Positions 1 to 9,151 of a stretch of DNA of 40,767 bases are shown piece after piece. The stretch spans positions 1 through 40,767 of the forward strand of contig QHYU01000167.1 in NCBI GenBank assembly GCA_003224235.1, written 5' to 3'. The translations under genes and the position numbers were made by a program. Source of the DNA: Acidobacteriota bacterium. GTDB lineage: Bacteria; Acidobacteriota; Terriglobia; Acidiferrales; UBA7541. Each line of letters starts with the position of its first letter. Within the stretch, counting starts at the first letter, position 1. The notes beneath the pieces are model-generated. The model was given only the letters and a program-made list of their open reading frames with translations, was not told where the DNA came from and did no database searches.

Positions 1-2
1 AG

Positions 3-3000
3 GGCTATTTCCGGATAGAAGGCACGCCGGGCTCCGACACCGGCGGCGTCATGGTGCGTCTGAACGATCCCGGAGCCGTGCACAGCATTCAAAGTGGGCT
101 GGGTTGCTCTCCGCTGGGAGGCACCAACTGTAGTCCGGACGACCGCTTCATTCTGGATCCCCTGAACTACACGAACGTGTTCGCAACCGGCTTCCCGCTC
201 TGCATCCCCAGCGCGGCAGTTCCCGCAGCAAACTGCCCGGCCAGCAACCGCAATCAGGCCGCCACGGTCGAAACCGTTGCCGATTCCACCCACTTCGCCC
301 CCATTATGGTCGGCGATCACCTCAGGGTCATCGGCAACTACGAAGTGGTGAATGGCGTTACGTTCTTCTCCGCCTGGAACACTATGGTCTCTGCGAAGCT
401 GCTAACCAAGATTACGCCGACGCAGCCCGATTATATGGTCTTCTACGCAGCCGATTGGGATTACCCCGGTTTCCCGGCCAACCGGCTTCGGATTCAGTCG
501 TTTTTCGGCGCTGGGACTGAACCCGCCACGGCACCCGGCTCGGCTCCGCGTTTTGATGTCTTCTCTCTACAGACCGATCAGAACAACGTTGCCCATGAGC
601 TTCCCCTGGCCTCGAGCGTGAATAATACAGAGGTTGCCATCGATTTTCCTCCGGGCAGCCAGCTCTGGAGAATCAAGTATGACATAGATTTTGGTGGGGC
701 CCCTTTGCCGCTCGTGAATCCTTGCATCGTCCTCACCGCAGCCGGTTTCCCTGTCTGCCCGGCAGGGGGCACCATTGAAGAGAGATTCCGCATTGTTAGC
801 CCCCCCAGCCGAGAGATCATGGCCCATACGCGGCACCAGGCAGAATTGCTCCCCGGGGTCGTCGCCCATGACATCTCCGGGAATGTCGCGCAGAGCGGCC
901 AATACCTGACGCCCGTTGGCCCGCACTTCCCGGTTCCCGAAGAGGATCTTGACCTAACCGCGCAAGCCTTCCCGTATCTTTTCGAAGGCATGCCGTGGGA
1001 CCTCGACCGCCACGTTGGACCGCAGGGTTGCAATGGTCCCTGCGAACTGAGCGCGCTGCCGCTGAATCCCTTCCCGTTCTCCGGCTGGGATCCCCGCATC
1101 GTTCCCAGCCCCAAAACGGGTGCGCCGCCGGTGCCCGCCGCCGTTCGGGATAAGATGCTTTCCTTCTTCCCGTTTGGCCCGCCCAACGGGAATGGCTCCG
1201 CCGGCCTGCTGCAGTTGCCGCCCCAGTCGGGTAACGTGCCCACTGCACCGCCCTTCGGGCCTCAAAATGAGGTCATCATCTTCACTATTCCGACGGTGAC
1301 CATTACCAGTCATCCGCCGACCCCGACAAACATCAAGACGCCGACCTTCGCGTTCACTTCGAACACGGGCACTACCTTCCGGTGCTCGCTGTCGCTCACG
1401 GCCGTGCCCGCGTTCGTGCCCTGCGCGTCGCCGTTTACGTTCCCGCCGCAGCTCGATGGCACCTTTACCTTTACGGTGGTGGCCTTCGACGCCGGCCTGA
1501 ACCCCAGCCTTCCGGCCACGTTCACGTTCACGATTGACACGGTACCACCCGTGGTGACCCTCACGGCGACGCCGCCAGCCGTCACCACCGTGAACACTCC
1601 TTCGTTCAGCTTCACGGCGAACAAGACTCCGGTGACCTTCCAGTGCTCGCTCTCGACTGGTGTGGACGCCTTCACGCCTTGCACTTCGCCGATTACGTAT
1701 GCGGCGCAACCCGACGGCGTGTACACCTTCAAGGTGATCGCTACCGATCTCGCCACGAACGTCAGCGCTCCGGCCATCTTCACGTTCACCATCGCCACGC
1801 GGCCGACTGTCACCTTGCAAACGCCGACGCCGAACTCGATCGGTATACCTCTGAATACGACCGTCAGCGCGACGTTCAGCAGAGCCCTTAACCCGGCCAC
1901 AGTTACGACGGCCTCCTTCAGCCTACGCGCCGCTGGCGCCGCGGCGGATGTGCCGGCAACGGTAACCGTCAACGCCACCGGCACCATCATTACCCTCACC
2001 CCAACCGCTCTGCTGGCGCCGGGGACGGTTTACACCGCTACGATAGCCGGTACCGTGGCTGATACTACCGGTGTCACGGTCGCTGCACCCGTGGTCTGGA
2101 GCTTCACCACGGATACAGCGCCGACAGTCACCGTTCAGGCGCCACCAAACGGCGCAACCGGTGTGCCTGTCACGACCACCGTCTCGGCGACGTTCAGCAA
2201 GCCCATGAATGCTGCCTCGATCACTACGGCCACCTTTACCCTGACGGCCGCGGGCGCGGCAGCTCCTGTGCCGGCAACAGTAACCCTCAACGCCGCTGGC
2301 ACCGTTGCTACGCTCACGCCCACCACCCCGTTGGTGGCAGGTACCGTTTACACCGCTTCGGTGGCTGCGACCGTGACCGACACCGTCGGCACGCCGATGG
2401 GTACCGCCTCCACATGGAGCTTTACCACCAGCGCAGCGCCGAGCGTGATCGCCCAGGCGCCGCCGAATGGCGCAATCAATGTGCCGCTTAATACGACGGT
2501 CTCGGCGACGTTTAGCAAGCCCATGAATGCCGCCACGATCACCACGGCCACCTTCACCCTGCGTGCGGCGGGCGCCGCGGCGGATGTCCCGGCAAGTGTA
2601 ATCGTCAATGCCGCGGGCACCATCGCCACGCTCACGCCCACCAGCCCGCTGGTGGCAGGCACGGTCTACACCGCTACCGTGGCTGGCACCGTGACCGACA
2701 CCATTGCCACGCCGCTTGGTACCGCCTCCGTGTGGAGCTTCACCACCGACGTGGCGCCGACAGTGACCGCCCAGGCGCCGCCAAATGGCGCAACCGGTGT
2801 GCCGCTCACTACGACCGTCTCAGCGACGTTCAGCAAGCCCATGAATGCCGCTTCGATCACCACGGCCACCTTCACCTTGCGTGCGGCGGGCGCCGCGGCG
2901 AATGTTCCGGCAACCGTTACTCTGGATGCCACAGGCACCATCGCCACCCTGACGCCCACCACTCCGCTGGCGCTAGGCACGGTCTACACCGCCACCGTGG

Positions 3001-5396
3001 CGGCCACCGTGACCGACGTAGCCGGCACCGCGCTTGGTACTGCCTCCACATGGAGCTTCACCACCACACTGCTGACAGTGACCACCGTGGCGCCGCCAAA
3101 TGGCGCGACTGGTGTGCCTCTGACCACAACTGTGACGGCAACATTTAACAGACCGCTGAATGCCGCCACGATCACCACGGCCAGCTTCAGCCTGCGTGCG
3201 GCGGGTGCGGCGGCGAATGTCCCGGCAACGGTTACGCTCAATGCCACGGGCACCATCGCCACCCTCACACCCACCACTCCGCTGGCGCAAGGCACGCTCT
3301 ACACCGCCACCGTGGCTAGCACGGTAGCCGACACAGTCGGCAACGCGCTCGGCACAAACTTCGTCTGGAGCTTTACCAGCGACGTTGCGCCGACCGTGAC
3401 CGCCCAGGCCCCGCCAAATGGCGCAGTCAATGTGCCGCTTAATACGACCGTGACGGCGACGTTCAGCAAGCCCATCGCTGCCGCCACGATCACCACGGCC
3501 AGCTTCAGCCTGCGCGCGGCGGGTGCAGCGGCGAATGTCCCGGCAACGGTTACGCTCAATGCCGCGGGCACCATCGCCACCCTCACGCCCACCACTCCGC
3601 TGGCAGCAGGCACGATCTACACCGCTACAGTGGCTGGCACCGTGACCGACACGGCCGGCACTGCACTCGGCGCAAACTCGGTGTGGAGCTTCACCACCGA
3701 CGTCGCGCCGACAGTGATCGCCCAAGCGCCAACACCTAACGCGACCGGTGTGGCGACAAGCACAACCGTCACGGCGACGTTCAGCAAGCCCATGGCGTCC
3801 GCCACGATCACCACGGCCAGCTTCACCCTGCGCGCGGCGGGCGCGGCGGCGAATGTCCCGGCAACGGTTACACTCGATGCCACGGGCACCATCGCCACCC
3901 TCACGCCCACCAGCCCGCTGGCGCTCGGCACGGTCTACACCGCTACGGTGTCTGGCACCGTGACCGACGTAGTTGGCACGGCTCTGGGTACAAACGTGGC
4001 CTGGAGCTTCACCACGGTCCAGCTTACCCGCGGACAGCGAGTGAGCGGAGCAACTGTCTTCGCCACGACTCTGCCCATCAACCTCGGCAACACCACAGCC
4101 GGTGACACCTTGTTGGTGGCGATCGAGACAAATAACGACGTGGCGGTCACCTCCATCACCGACACGCTGGGCAACACCTATGTCAAAGATGTCGGCTTCG
4201 CCGGTGCCCCGAACCGCCTCAGCATCTGGCGCGCTTCGAACATCAGCGGCGGTGCGGCGCCCGTTGTTACCATCACCTTTGCGGCTAAAGAAACGGCCAC
4301 GGCGGTGGTGGCGGAATACGGCGGCATCACTGCCGTGTCGCCCTTCGATCAGACGGCGAGCAACAATCAGTTCGGCGCCACGGCCTACAGCTCCGGGACT
4401 ACCGGGGCTACGACTCAGAGCACCGAACTGCTGTTCGGCTTGCACATGAATCGCAGCACTAACGTTGGGACCTGGACTCCTGCCGGAGGCTTCGCCACCG
4501 TGCTGGAGGCAGGCAACCCGACCAGCCAACACCAACTCCAGGTGCAGGATCAGTTCGTGACTACGACCGGAGCGTTTGCCTCTACCGGCACGCACTCCAC
4601 CGCCGTCACGATCACGAGCCTGATTGCCAGCTATAAAGTTGGTGGAGCTGGTGCGCCGCCTCCGCCGCCCGCGCCGGTTACGCCGACTGTGACCGCACAG
4701 TCGCCGACACCTAACGCGACTGGCGTGGCGACCACTACCACCGTCAGCGCGACGTTCAGCACGGCTATGAACGCCGCCACGATCACCACGGCCAGCTTCA
4801 CCTTAACCGCTGCTGGCGCTGCGGCTCCTGTGCCGGCAACCGTAACGGTTAACGCCGCTGGCACCGTCGCCACCCTCACGCCTACCACCCCGTTGGCGGC
4901 AGGCACGGTCTTCACCGCCACCGTGGCGGGCACCGTGACCAGCGCCGCTGGCACCCCGATGGGCGCCAACGTGACGTGGAGCTTCACCACGGCCCCGGCC
5001 GCACCAGTCAATGCCGCCCCGACCGTGATTGCCCAGTCACCCACGCCTAACGCGACTGGTGTGGCGAGCAACACCAACGTCACCGCGACGTTCAGCACCG
5101 CGATGAACGCGGCCACGATCACCACGGCCACGTTCAGCCTGCGTGCGGCGGGCGCGGCGGCGAATGTCCCGGCAACGGTTACACTCGATGCCACGGGCAC
5201 CATCGCCACCCTCACGCCCACCACCCCGTTGGCGGCAGGTACGGTCTTCACCGCCACCGTGGCGGGCACCGTGACCAGCGCCGCTGGCACCCCGATGGGC
5301 GCCAACGTGGTCTGGAGCTTCACCACGGCCCCGGCAGCGCCTGTCGCCGGAGCGATTGCCAGGCAACACCCTGCTGGTGGCGATCGAGACCAATAG
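3..5396 (+). CDS. Giant Ig-repeat surface protein, 5' truncated by window edge and frame-broken at its C-terminus
   Basis: The frame is open from base 3, so the true start lies outside the window and the internal ATG at 51 is not the start. The first ~420 residues visible are Cys/Pro-rich with no family I recognise. Two Ig-like domains of the 'FRCSL...FTPC' type follow (about 1295-1795). Seven ~105-residue SbsA/Big_5-type Ig repeats then run from ~1800 to 4016, each ending in a W-S-F-T-T motif. Next is a ~200-residue beta-rich module (4017-4641) beginning near TLLVAIETNND, a Pro-rich linker, and two more Ig repeats (~4678-5328). The frame then reads 22 unrelated residues to TAG at 5394-5396, while a second copy of the beta-rich module continues in another frame. 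A secreted or surface-anchored adhesin or scaffold role is inferred from the repeats. No catalytic motif is seen. Confidence 0.8.
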   Translation, partial: GYFRIEGTPGSDTGGVMVRLNDPGAVHSIQSGLGCSPLGGTNCSPDDRFILDPLNYTNVFATGFPLCIPSAAVPAANCPASNRNQAATVETVADSTHFAPIMVGDHLRVIGNYEVVNGVTFFSAWNTMVSAKLLTKITPTQPDYMVFYAADWDYPGFPANRLRIQSFFGAGTEPATAPGSAPRFDVFSLQTDQNNVAHELPLASSVNNTEVAIDFPPGSQLWRIKYDIDFGGAPLPLVNPCIVLTAAGFPVCPAGGTIEERFRIVSPPSREIMAHTRHQAELLPGVVAHDISGNVAQSGQYLTPVGPHFPVPEEDLDLTAQAFPYLFEGMPWDLDRHVGPQGCNGPCELSALPLNPFPFSGWDPRIVPSPKTGAPPVPAAVRDKMLSFFPFGPPNGNGSAGLLQLPPQSGNVPTAPPFGPQNEVIIFTIPTVTITSHPPTPTNIKTPTFAFTSNTGTTFRCSLSLTAVPAFVPCASPFTFPPQLDGTFTFTVVAFDAGLNPSLPATFTFTIDTVPPVVTLTATPPAVTTVNTPSFSFTANKTPVTFQCSLSTGVDAFTPCTSPITYAAQPDGVYTFKVIATDLATNVSAPAIFTFTIATRPTVTLQTPTPNSIGIPLNTTVSATFSRALNPATVTTASFSLRAAGAAADVPATVTVNATGTIITLTPTALLAPGTVYTATIAGTVADTTGVTVAAPVVWSFTTDTAPTVTVQAPPNGATGVPVTTTVSATFSKPMNAASITTATFTLTAAGAAAPVPATVTLNAAGTVATLTPTTPLVAGTVYTASVAATVTDTVGTPMGTASTWSFTTSAAPSVIAQAPPNGAINVPLNTTVSATFSKPMNAATITTATFTLRAAGAAADVPASVIVNAAGTIATLTPTSPLVAGTVYTATVAGTVTDTIATPLGTASVWSFTTDVAPTVTAQAPPNGATGVPLTTTVSATFSKPMNAASITTATFTLRAAGAAANVPATVTLDATGTIATLTPTTPLALGTVYTATVAATVTDVAGTALGTASTWSFTTTLLTVTTVAPPNGATGVPLTTTVTATFNRPLNAATITTASFSLRAAGAAANVPATVTLNATGTIATLTPTTPLAQGTLYTATVASTVADTVGNALGTNFVWSFTSDVAPTVTAQAPPNGAVNVPLNTTVTATFSKPIAAATITTASFSLRAAGAAANVPATVTLNAAGTIATLTPTTPLAAGTIYTATVAGTVTDTAGTALGANSVWSFTTDVAPTVIAQAPTPNATGVATSTTVTATFSKPMASATITTASFTLRAAGAAANVPATVTLDATGTIATLTPTSPLALGTVYTATVSGTVTDVVGTALGTNVAWSFTTVQLTRGQRVSGATVFATTLPINLGNTTAGDTLLVAIETNNDVAVTSITDTLGNTYVKDVGFAGAPNRLSIWRASNISGGAAPVVTITFAAKETATAVVAEYGGITAVSPFDQTASNNQFGATAYSSGTTGATTQSTELLFGLHMNRSTNVGTWTPAGGFATVLEAGNPTSQHQLQVQDQFVTTTGAFASTGTHSTAVTITSLIASYKVGGAGAPPPPPAPVTPTVTAQSPTPNATGVATTTTVSATFSTAMNAATITTASFTLTAAGAAAPVPATVTVNAAGTVATLTPTTPLAAGTVFTATVAGTVTSAAGTPMGANVTWSFTTAPAAPVNAAPTVIAQSPTPNATGVASNTNVTATFSTAMNAATITTATFSLRAAGAAANVPATVTLDATGTIATLTPTTPLAAGTVFTATVAGTVTSAAGTPMGANVVWSFTTAPAAPVAGAIARQHPAGGDRDQ
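1800..5328 (+). repeat. Nine-copy array of ~315-bp SbsA/Big_5 Ig-like repeats
   Basis: Copies start near 1800, 2118, 2435, 2753, 3069, 3386 and 3704, then 4678 and 5014 after an inserted beta-rich module. The period is 314-318 nt (about 105 codons). Conserved landmarks are PPNGA or PTPNATGV at the start, ATFSKPMNAATITT in the middle, LTPTTPL.AGTVYTATVAGTV after that, and WSFTT at the end. The high DNA similarity also keeps long antisense frames open; these are not genes. Confidence 0.9.
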
Positions 5397-5898
5397 CGAC
5401 ATACCGGTCTCCTCGGTCACCGACACCCAGGGCAACACCTACGTCATGGACGCCGGCTTCGTCGCGGCCCCGAACCGCCTCAACGTCTGGCGCGCATCGA
5501 ACATCATCGGCGGTGCGGCGCCCGTCGTTACCATCACCTTCGTGGCGAAAGAAGAGGCCACGGCGGTGGTGGCGGAATACAGCGGCCTGCTCAACGTGGC
5601 ACCGCTCGATCAGACGGCGAGCAACAATCAGTTCAACGCCACCTCCTACACCTCCGGGAATACCCCGCCGACGACTCAGGCCACCGAACTAGTGTTCGGT
5701 GTGCACGTGAATCGCACCGGCTTGGGTACCTGGACGCCTGCGGCAGGCTTCACCACGGTGCAGGAGCGGGACAACGTCACCAGCAAACACCAGCTGCAAG
5801 TGCAGGACAGAATTGTGACCGCGACCGGAGCGCAAGCCTCCACGGGTACGCACTCCACGCCTGTCACGATTACCAGCCTGGTTGTGACCTATAAATAA
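5356..5898 (+). pseudogene. Frame-shifted C-terminal module of the Ig-repeat surface protein
   Basis: This 180-residue frame closely matches the beta-rich module at 4101-4641 of the preceding gene: TLLVAIETN, APNRL.VWRASNI.GGAAPVV, LDQTASNNQFN, STGTHSTPVTITSL. It has no credible start (TTG, no Shine-Dalgarno) and no N-terminal linker, so it is the displaced end of the giant protein rather than its own gene. After the W-S-F-T-T motif the linker is 84 nt in module 1 but only 34 nt here (5328-5361), a net loss of 50 nt, which moves the frame. A ribosomal frameshift or an assembly error could still join the two parts. Confidence 0.7.
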
Positions 5899-5912
5899 GG
5901 CGAAGTAAAGAC

Positions 5913-5954
5913 TCAGCCCGAGGAACCCAGCATCCAGCGGGTTCCTCGGGCTGA
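5913..5954 (+). terminator. 16-bp perfect hairpin between the surface protein and the peroxidase gene
   Basis: The arms 5913-5928 and 5939-5954 are perfectly complementary (16 bp, GC-rich) around a 10-nt loop. The hairpin lies 14 nt after the TAA of the Ig-protein module and 56 nt before the next start. No U-tract follows. It could be a terminator that relies on other factors, an mRNA 3' stabiliser, or a partial attenuator for the peroxidase gene. Confidence 0.5.
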
Positions 5955-6010
5955 AAACAGAAGGAAGACGCAAAGATCGCGTGGGCTTTAACAATTCTTC
6001 GAGGTGAAAT

Positions 6011-8446
6011 ATGAAAGGGACTACCAGCTTGCAGCCGCGGATGAAGATGACAACCATCAGAATGGCCGTGGCCTTTCTCGCAGTGGCGGTTCTTGGCGCG
6101 GTGGGGATTGCCATCAACCAGGATTCCGGCGTTGCCCAAGCGCAATCGTTCATGCCGCCCGACCTGTTGCATGTGATTGATCCACTCTCGTCGCTGAAGT
6201 CGATTCCGGTTCCGGAACCGCGCAACATCGCCCGTTACATTAAAGACCGGAATGCCGCCATTGCCTTGGGCAAGGCCTTGTTCTGGGACATGGCGGTGGG
6301 CAGCGACGGTCAGTCTTGCGGGAGCTGCCACTTCCATGCCGGAGCTGACAGCCGGTCGAAGAACCAGCTCAACCCGGGCTTCCGCGCCGTGCCATCGGAC
6401 AATACATTCTCGAAGTTCAGCCGGAATGGCGGCGGTCCCAACTATCAGTTGAAGGCGGCGGACTTTCCGTTCCACCAGCTGGCTGATGTGAACAACCAGA
6501 ATTCGGCGGTGGTGTTCGACACCAACGACATCAGCTCCTCGGCCGGAGTGTTCAATTTCGCCTTCACGGCGGTTGCTCCCTTGGCCGCCAACAGTGCGAC
6601 CGACATCGGGACCATGGCCTCGCCTGACCCGGTCTTCAATGTTGGCGGGATCAATGTTCGTGGCGTGGAGCCGCGCAACACCCCCACCATGATCAATGCG
6701 GTCTTCAACCATCGCAACTTCTGGGATGGCCGCGCCCGCGCGGAATTCAACGGGGTGAACCCCATCGGGCAACTCGACCCCGCGGCGAAAGTGGCGCAAG
6801 TTCCCGCTCTCGGAGCGCAACCCGAAATGATCAGCCTCATTGACGGCTCGCATCCCGACCTGGCGCTCGATAACGCCTCACTGGCTTCCCAGGCCGTGGG
6901 CCCGCCGCTCAGCAACCTCGAAATGTCGTTCAACGGCCGGAACTTCGCGATCCTGGGCCGCAAGCTGGTGTCGCGGCGTCCGCTGGCGCAACAGTTGGTC
7001 GCAAGCGATGACAGTTCTCTGGGCCTGCTGAGCCGGTGGCCAGCCCAGGGCTTGAATACCACCTACAGAGACATGATTGCCGCCGCGTTCCAAAACGAGT
7101 GGTGGGATTCGACCTGGATGGCGCAGATTAACCCGGACAATAGCGTCACCTTCCTGCCTTCGGGGACAGTGGCCGCGTCCGCTCTGAGCAACACCTCTGC
7201 CTCTGCCAACCAGTTCCAGCTCATCGAGTCCAACTTCTCGCTGATTTGGGGTCTGGCCCTCCAGGAATACATGGCCACGCTGGTCTCTAACGACTCACGC
7301 GTGGACCGTTTTCTAGAGGGGCATCTGGACGCCCTGACCGCCCAGGAGCAGTTGGGCATGGATGTCTTCCGCCACAAAGGCCGCTGCATCCGCTGCCATG
7401 GTGGTCCGGAGACGACCAACGCCAGCGTGAGCAATATCGTGGATGGTCTTATTATTCCGGCAGAACTTCTCGAACACATGTTCATGGGCGACGGAAACTT
7501 CGCCGTCTATGACAACGGGTTCTACAACACCGGGATGCGGCCATGCGCAGGTCTTCAGCCCAATGGCCAGCAGGGTCTCTGCGATGACCTCGGCGTCGGG
7601 GCCTCGATCGGACCGCTGAATTTGCCACTCTCCAACGCCCGGCTGCAACAGATGCCGAATAGCCCAGTTACTCGTGTCGAGTTTGTCGGCCCGACTAACC
7701 GGATCGTCGCGGACGGTGCATTCAAGACCCCCGGACTCCGCAACGTCGAGCTGACCGCTCCCTACTTCCACAACGGCGGTATGCTGTCGCTGGAGCAGGT
7801 GGTGGAGTTCTACAACCGCGGCGGGGACTTCGCCAACTTCAACATGAACAACCTGGACCTGGACATCACTCCACTGAACCTGACGGCCGATGAAAAGGTT
7901 GCGCTGGTGGCGTTCCTCAAGGCCCTGACCGACGAGCGCGTGCGTTACGAACAAGCTCCCTTTGACCATCCGGAACTGTTCGTTTCCAACGGCGCGATTG
8001 GGGACCAGAAGCGCGTCCTCAGTGACGGTACGGGCAAGGCCATCATGGACACGCTGCATGTTCCACAGACAGGGAGGGTCGGCCGGACAGCCCCAGCTGC
8101 CAACTTCCTGCACACGCCTCTTGTGCCGCCGGTCTTGTGGGCAAGTAACCCCACAATGATCTTTACGGCCTCCGCGAGTGCGGCTACCAAGCCGGCCGGG
8201 CAAGTGTTGAACATCCGGAACCTGGGAGAAGGCCAACTCTCCTGGACCCTCGCTGGGACCCAGCCGTGGTTGTCGTTCACCCGCACCAGCGGTGTGGCCC
8301 CGGCAAGCCCGGCTCAGGACACGACCCTGACAGTAAATGCTTCCGGTATGGCCCCCGGCAGCTACATGGACACGGTCACCATCACGGCCCCCGGTATCAA
8401 GAACTCACCGATTCAGATTACGGTGAGACTGGTGGTCAAGCCATAA
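6011..8446 (+). CDS. Secreted di-heme cytochrome c peroxidase-like protein with C-terminal BACON-like domain
   Basis: An 811-residue exported protein with an N-terminal hydrophobic segment (about 17-35) after a basic start. Two c-type heme motifs are visible, CGSCH at 103-107 and CIRCH at 459-463, matching the bacterial cytochrome c peroxidase/MauG fold in which two hemes transfer electrons to peroxide or a protein substrate. It is much longer than classical CcpA (~330 residues), with a large insert between the hemes and a C-terminal ~110-residue beta domain (about 700-811; SWTLAGTQPWLSF) resembling BACON/Ig-like carbohydrate- or mucin-binding modules. The start is set by GAGGTG about 6 nt upstream of ATG. 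It lies downstream of the giant Ig protein on the same strand, separated by a strong hairpin. Peroxidase versus MauG-type substrate oxidation cannot be decided from sequence. Confidence 0.85.
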   Translation: MKGTTSLQPRMKMTTIRMAVAFLAVAVLGAVGIAINQDSGVAQAQSFMPPDLLHVIDPLSSLKSIPVPEPRNIARYIKDRNAAIALGKALFWDMAVGSDGQSCGSCHFHAGADSRSKNQLNPGFRAVPSDNTFSKFSRNGGGPNYQLKAADFPFHQLADVNNQNSAVVFDTNDISSSAGVFNFAFTAVAPLAANSATDIGTMASPDPVFNVGGINVRGVEPRNTPTMINAVFNHRNFWDGRARAEFNGVNPIGQLDPAAKVAQVPALGAQPEMISLIDGSHPDLALDNASLASQAVGPPLSNLEMSFNGRNFAILGRKLVSRRPLAQQLVASDDSSLGLLSRWPAQGLNTTYRDMIAAAFQNEWWDSTWMAQINPDNSVTFLPSGTVAASALSNTSASANQFQLIESNFSLIWGLALQEYMATLVSNDSRVDRFLEGHLDALTAQEQLGMDVFRHKGRCIRCHGGPETTNASVSNIVDGLIIPAELLEHMFMGDGNFAVYDNGFYNTGMRPCAGLQPNGQQGLCDDLGVGASIGPLNLPLSNARLQQMPNSPVTRVEFVGPTNRIVADGAFKTPGLRNVELTAPYFHNGGMLSLEQVVEFYNRGGDFANFNMNNLDLDITPLNLTADEKVALVAFLKALTDERVRYEQAPFDHPELFVSNGAIGDQKRVLSDGTGKAIMDTLHVPQTGRVGRTAPAANFLHTPLVPPVLWASNPTMIFTASASAATKPAGQVLNIRNLGEGQLSWTLAGTQPWLSFTRTSGVAPASPAQDTTLTVNASGMAPGSYMDTVTITAPGIKNSPIQITVRLVVKP

Positions 8447-8462
8447 CCTACTGTGCCACCTT

Positions 8463-8501
8463 GGCGCCTGCCGGCGGATACCTAGCCGCCAGGCAGGCGC
8501 C
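8463..8501 (+). terminator. GC-rich hairpin after the peroxidase gene
   Basis: Arms 8463-8477 and 8486-8501 (GGCGCCTGCC.GGCG / CGCCAGGCAGGCGCC) pair over about 14 bp with one bulged base. The hairpin begins 17 nt after the stop codon. No U-tract follows, so it is a terminator or mRNA-end candidate only. Confidence 0.4.
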
Positions 8502-8729
8502 AGGGGTCACGGAAGAAACACCTCTGCTTTTCCCCCGCTAGTCATCCACGAGCCACGCAGTTGTTTGCACCTCATTTCTAGGCCGACCTGATTGCCTGCA
8601 CCCCCAAGCCGTTTGCCAGGTAGATCTTTCCGGACTCTGTGGCTCCTTAGGGCGATTGTCGCTCATCGCTTTCGAATGCTCGCTCTTCTCAGCCAGCCGA
8701 GGGCCTGCCTGCGATGCCTGCGTTTTCCC

Positions 8730-8758
8730 TTGACGTTCTATTACCACCGAGGTAACAT
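8730..8758 (+). promoter_or_regulatory. Candidate sigma70-type promoter upstream of the ankyrin gene
   Basis: TTGACG (8730-8735), a 17-bp spacer and TAACAT (8753-8758). The predicted start near 8765 would leave a leader of about 387 nt before the ATG at 9152. Promoter logic in this organism is not established, so this rests on box similarity alone. Confidence 0.35.
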
Positions 8759-9151
8759 GAAGCGCAAAGTTCACCAAGAGCTTTGCAGAAAGACTAACTC
8801 TTACATCGTGACGCCCTGTTTCTGGCCAAAGCTCGCAAACCCTTTAGAACGCGCACTTAGGAAAAATGCCTCCACAAGCCCTTTAGAATCCGCATTTGCA
8901 AATCCATTGGACTTAAAGTTCCTTAGAATGAACACTTGCAGGAAATGGTGGGGCTCCCCCCCACAGAACCTCGATTTCACTTTTGGTTCAATTGCTTGCA
9001 GATCCCACCCCGTTCATGCACCGGGGTTCTCGACAACTGCCCTGTTATCTCCATCATACACAGGAAAGCAATGGAAGCCGGATTGCTCGCGACTACCTCA
9101 ACCAGGCGCCAGTTTCGTCACGAAAGGCCTGCGTACGCGAGGACGAAGAAA

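Larger units (their letters stand above)
8447..9151. other. 705-bp non-coding stretch with three spaced short repeats
   Basis: I see no credible gene. The 187-codon + frame starting at 8592 is rich in Ser, Arg, Cys and Pro and has no ribosome site. The stretch holds the post-peroxidase hairpin, the candidate promoter at 8730, a small hairpin at the predicted transcript start (GCAAAG...CTTTGC, about 8763-8785), and three imperfect ~20-bp copies of C-C-T-T-T-A-G-A-A at about 8841, 8880 and 8921, spaced 39-40 bp. Confidence 0.5.

Noticed and set aside
2348-4595. Chain of ~104-codon and one 540-codon antisense open frames under the Ig repeats
   Set aside because: They recur with the repeat period, are Val/Ala- or Arg/Gly-rich, and lack ribosome sites. 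They are by-products of the repetitive + strand gene.
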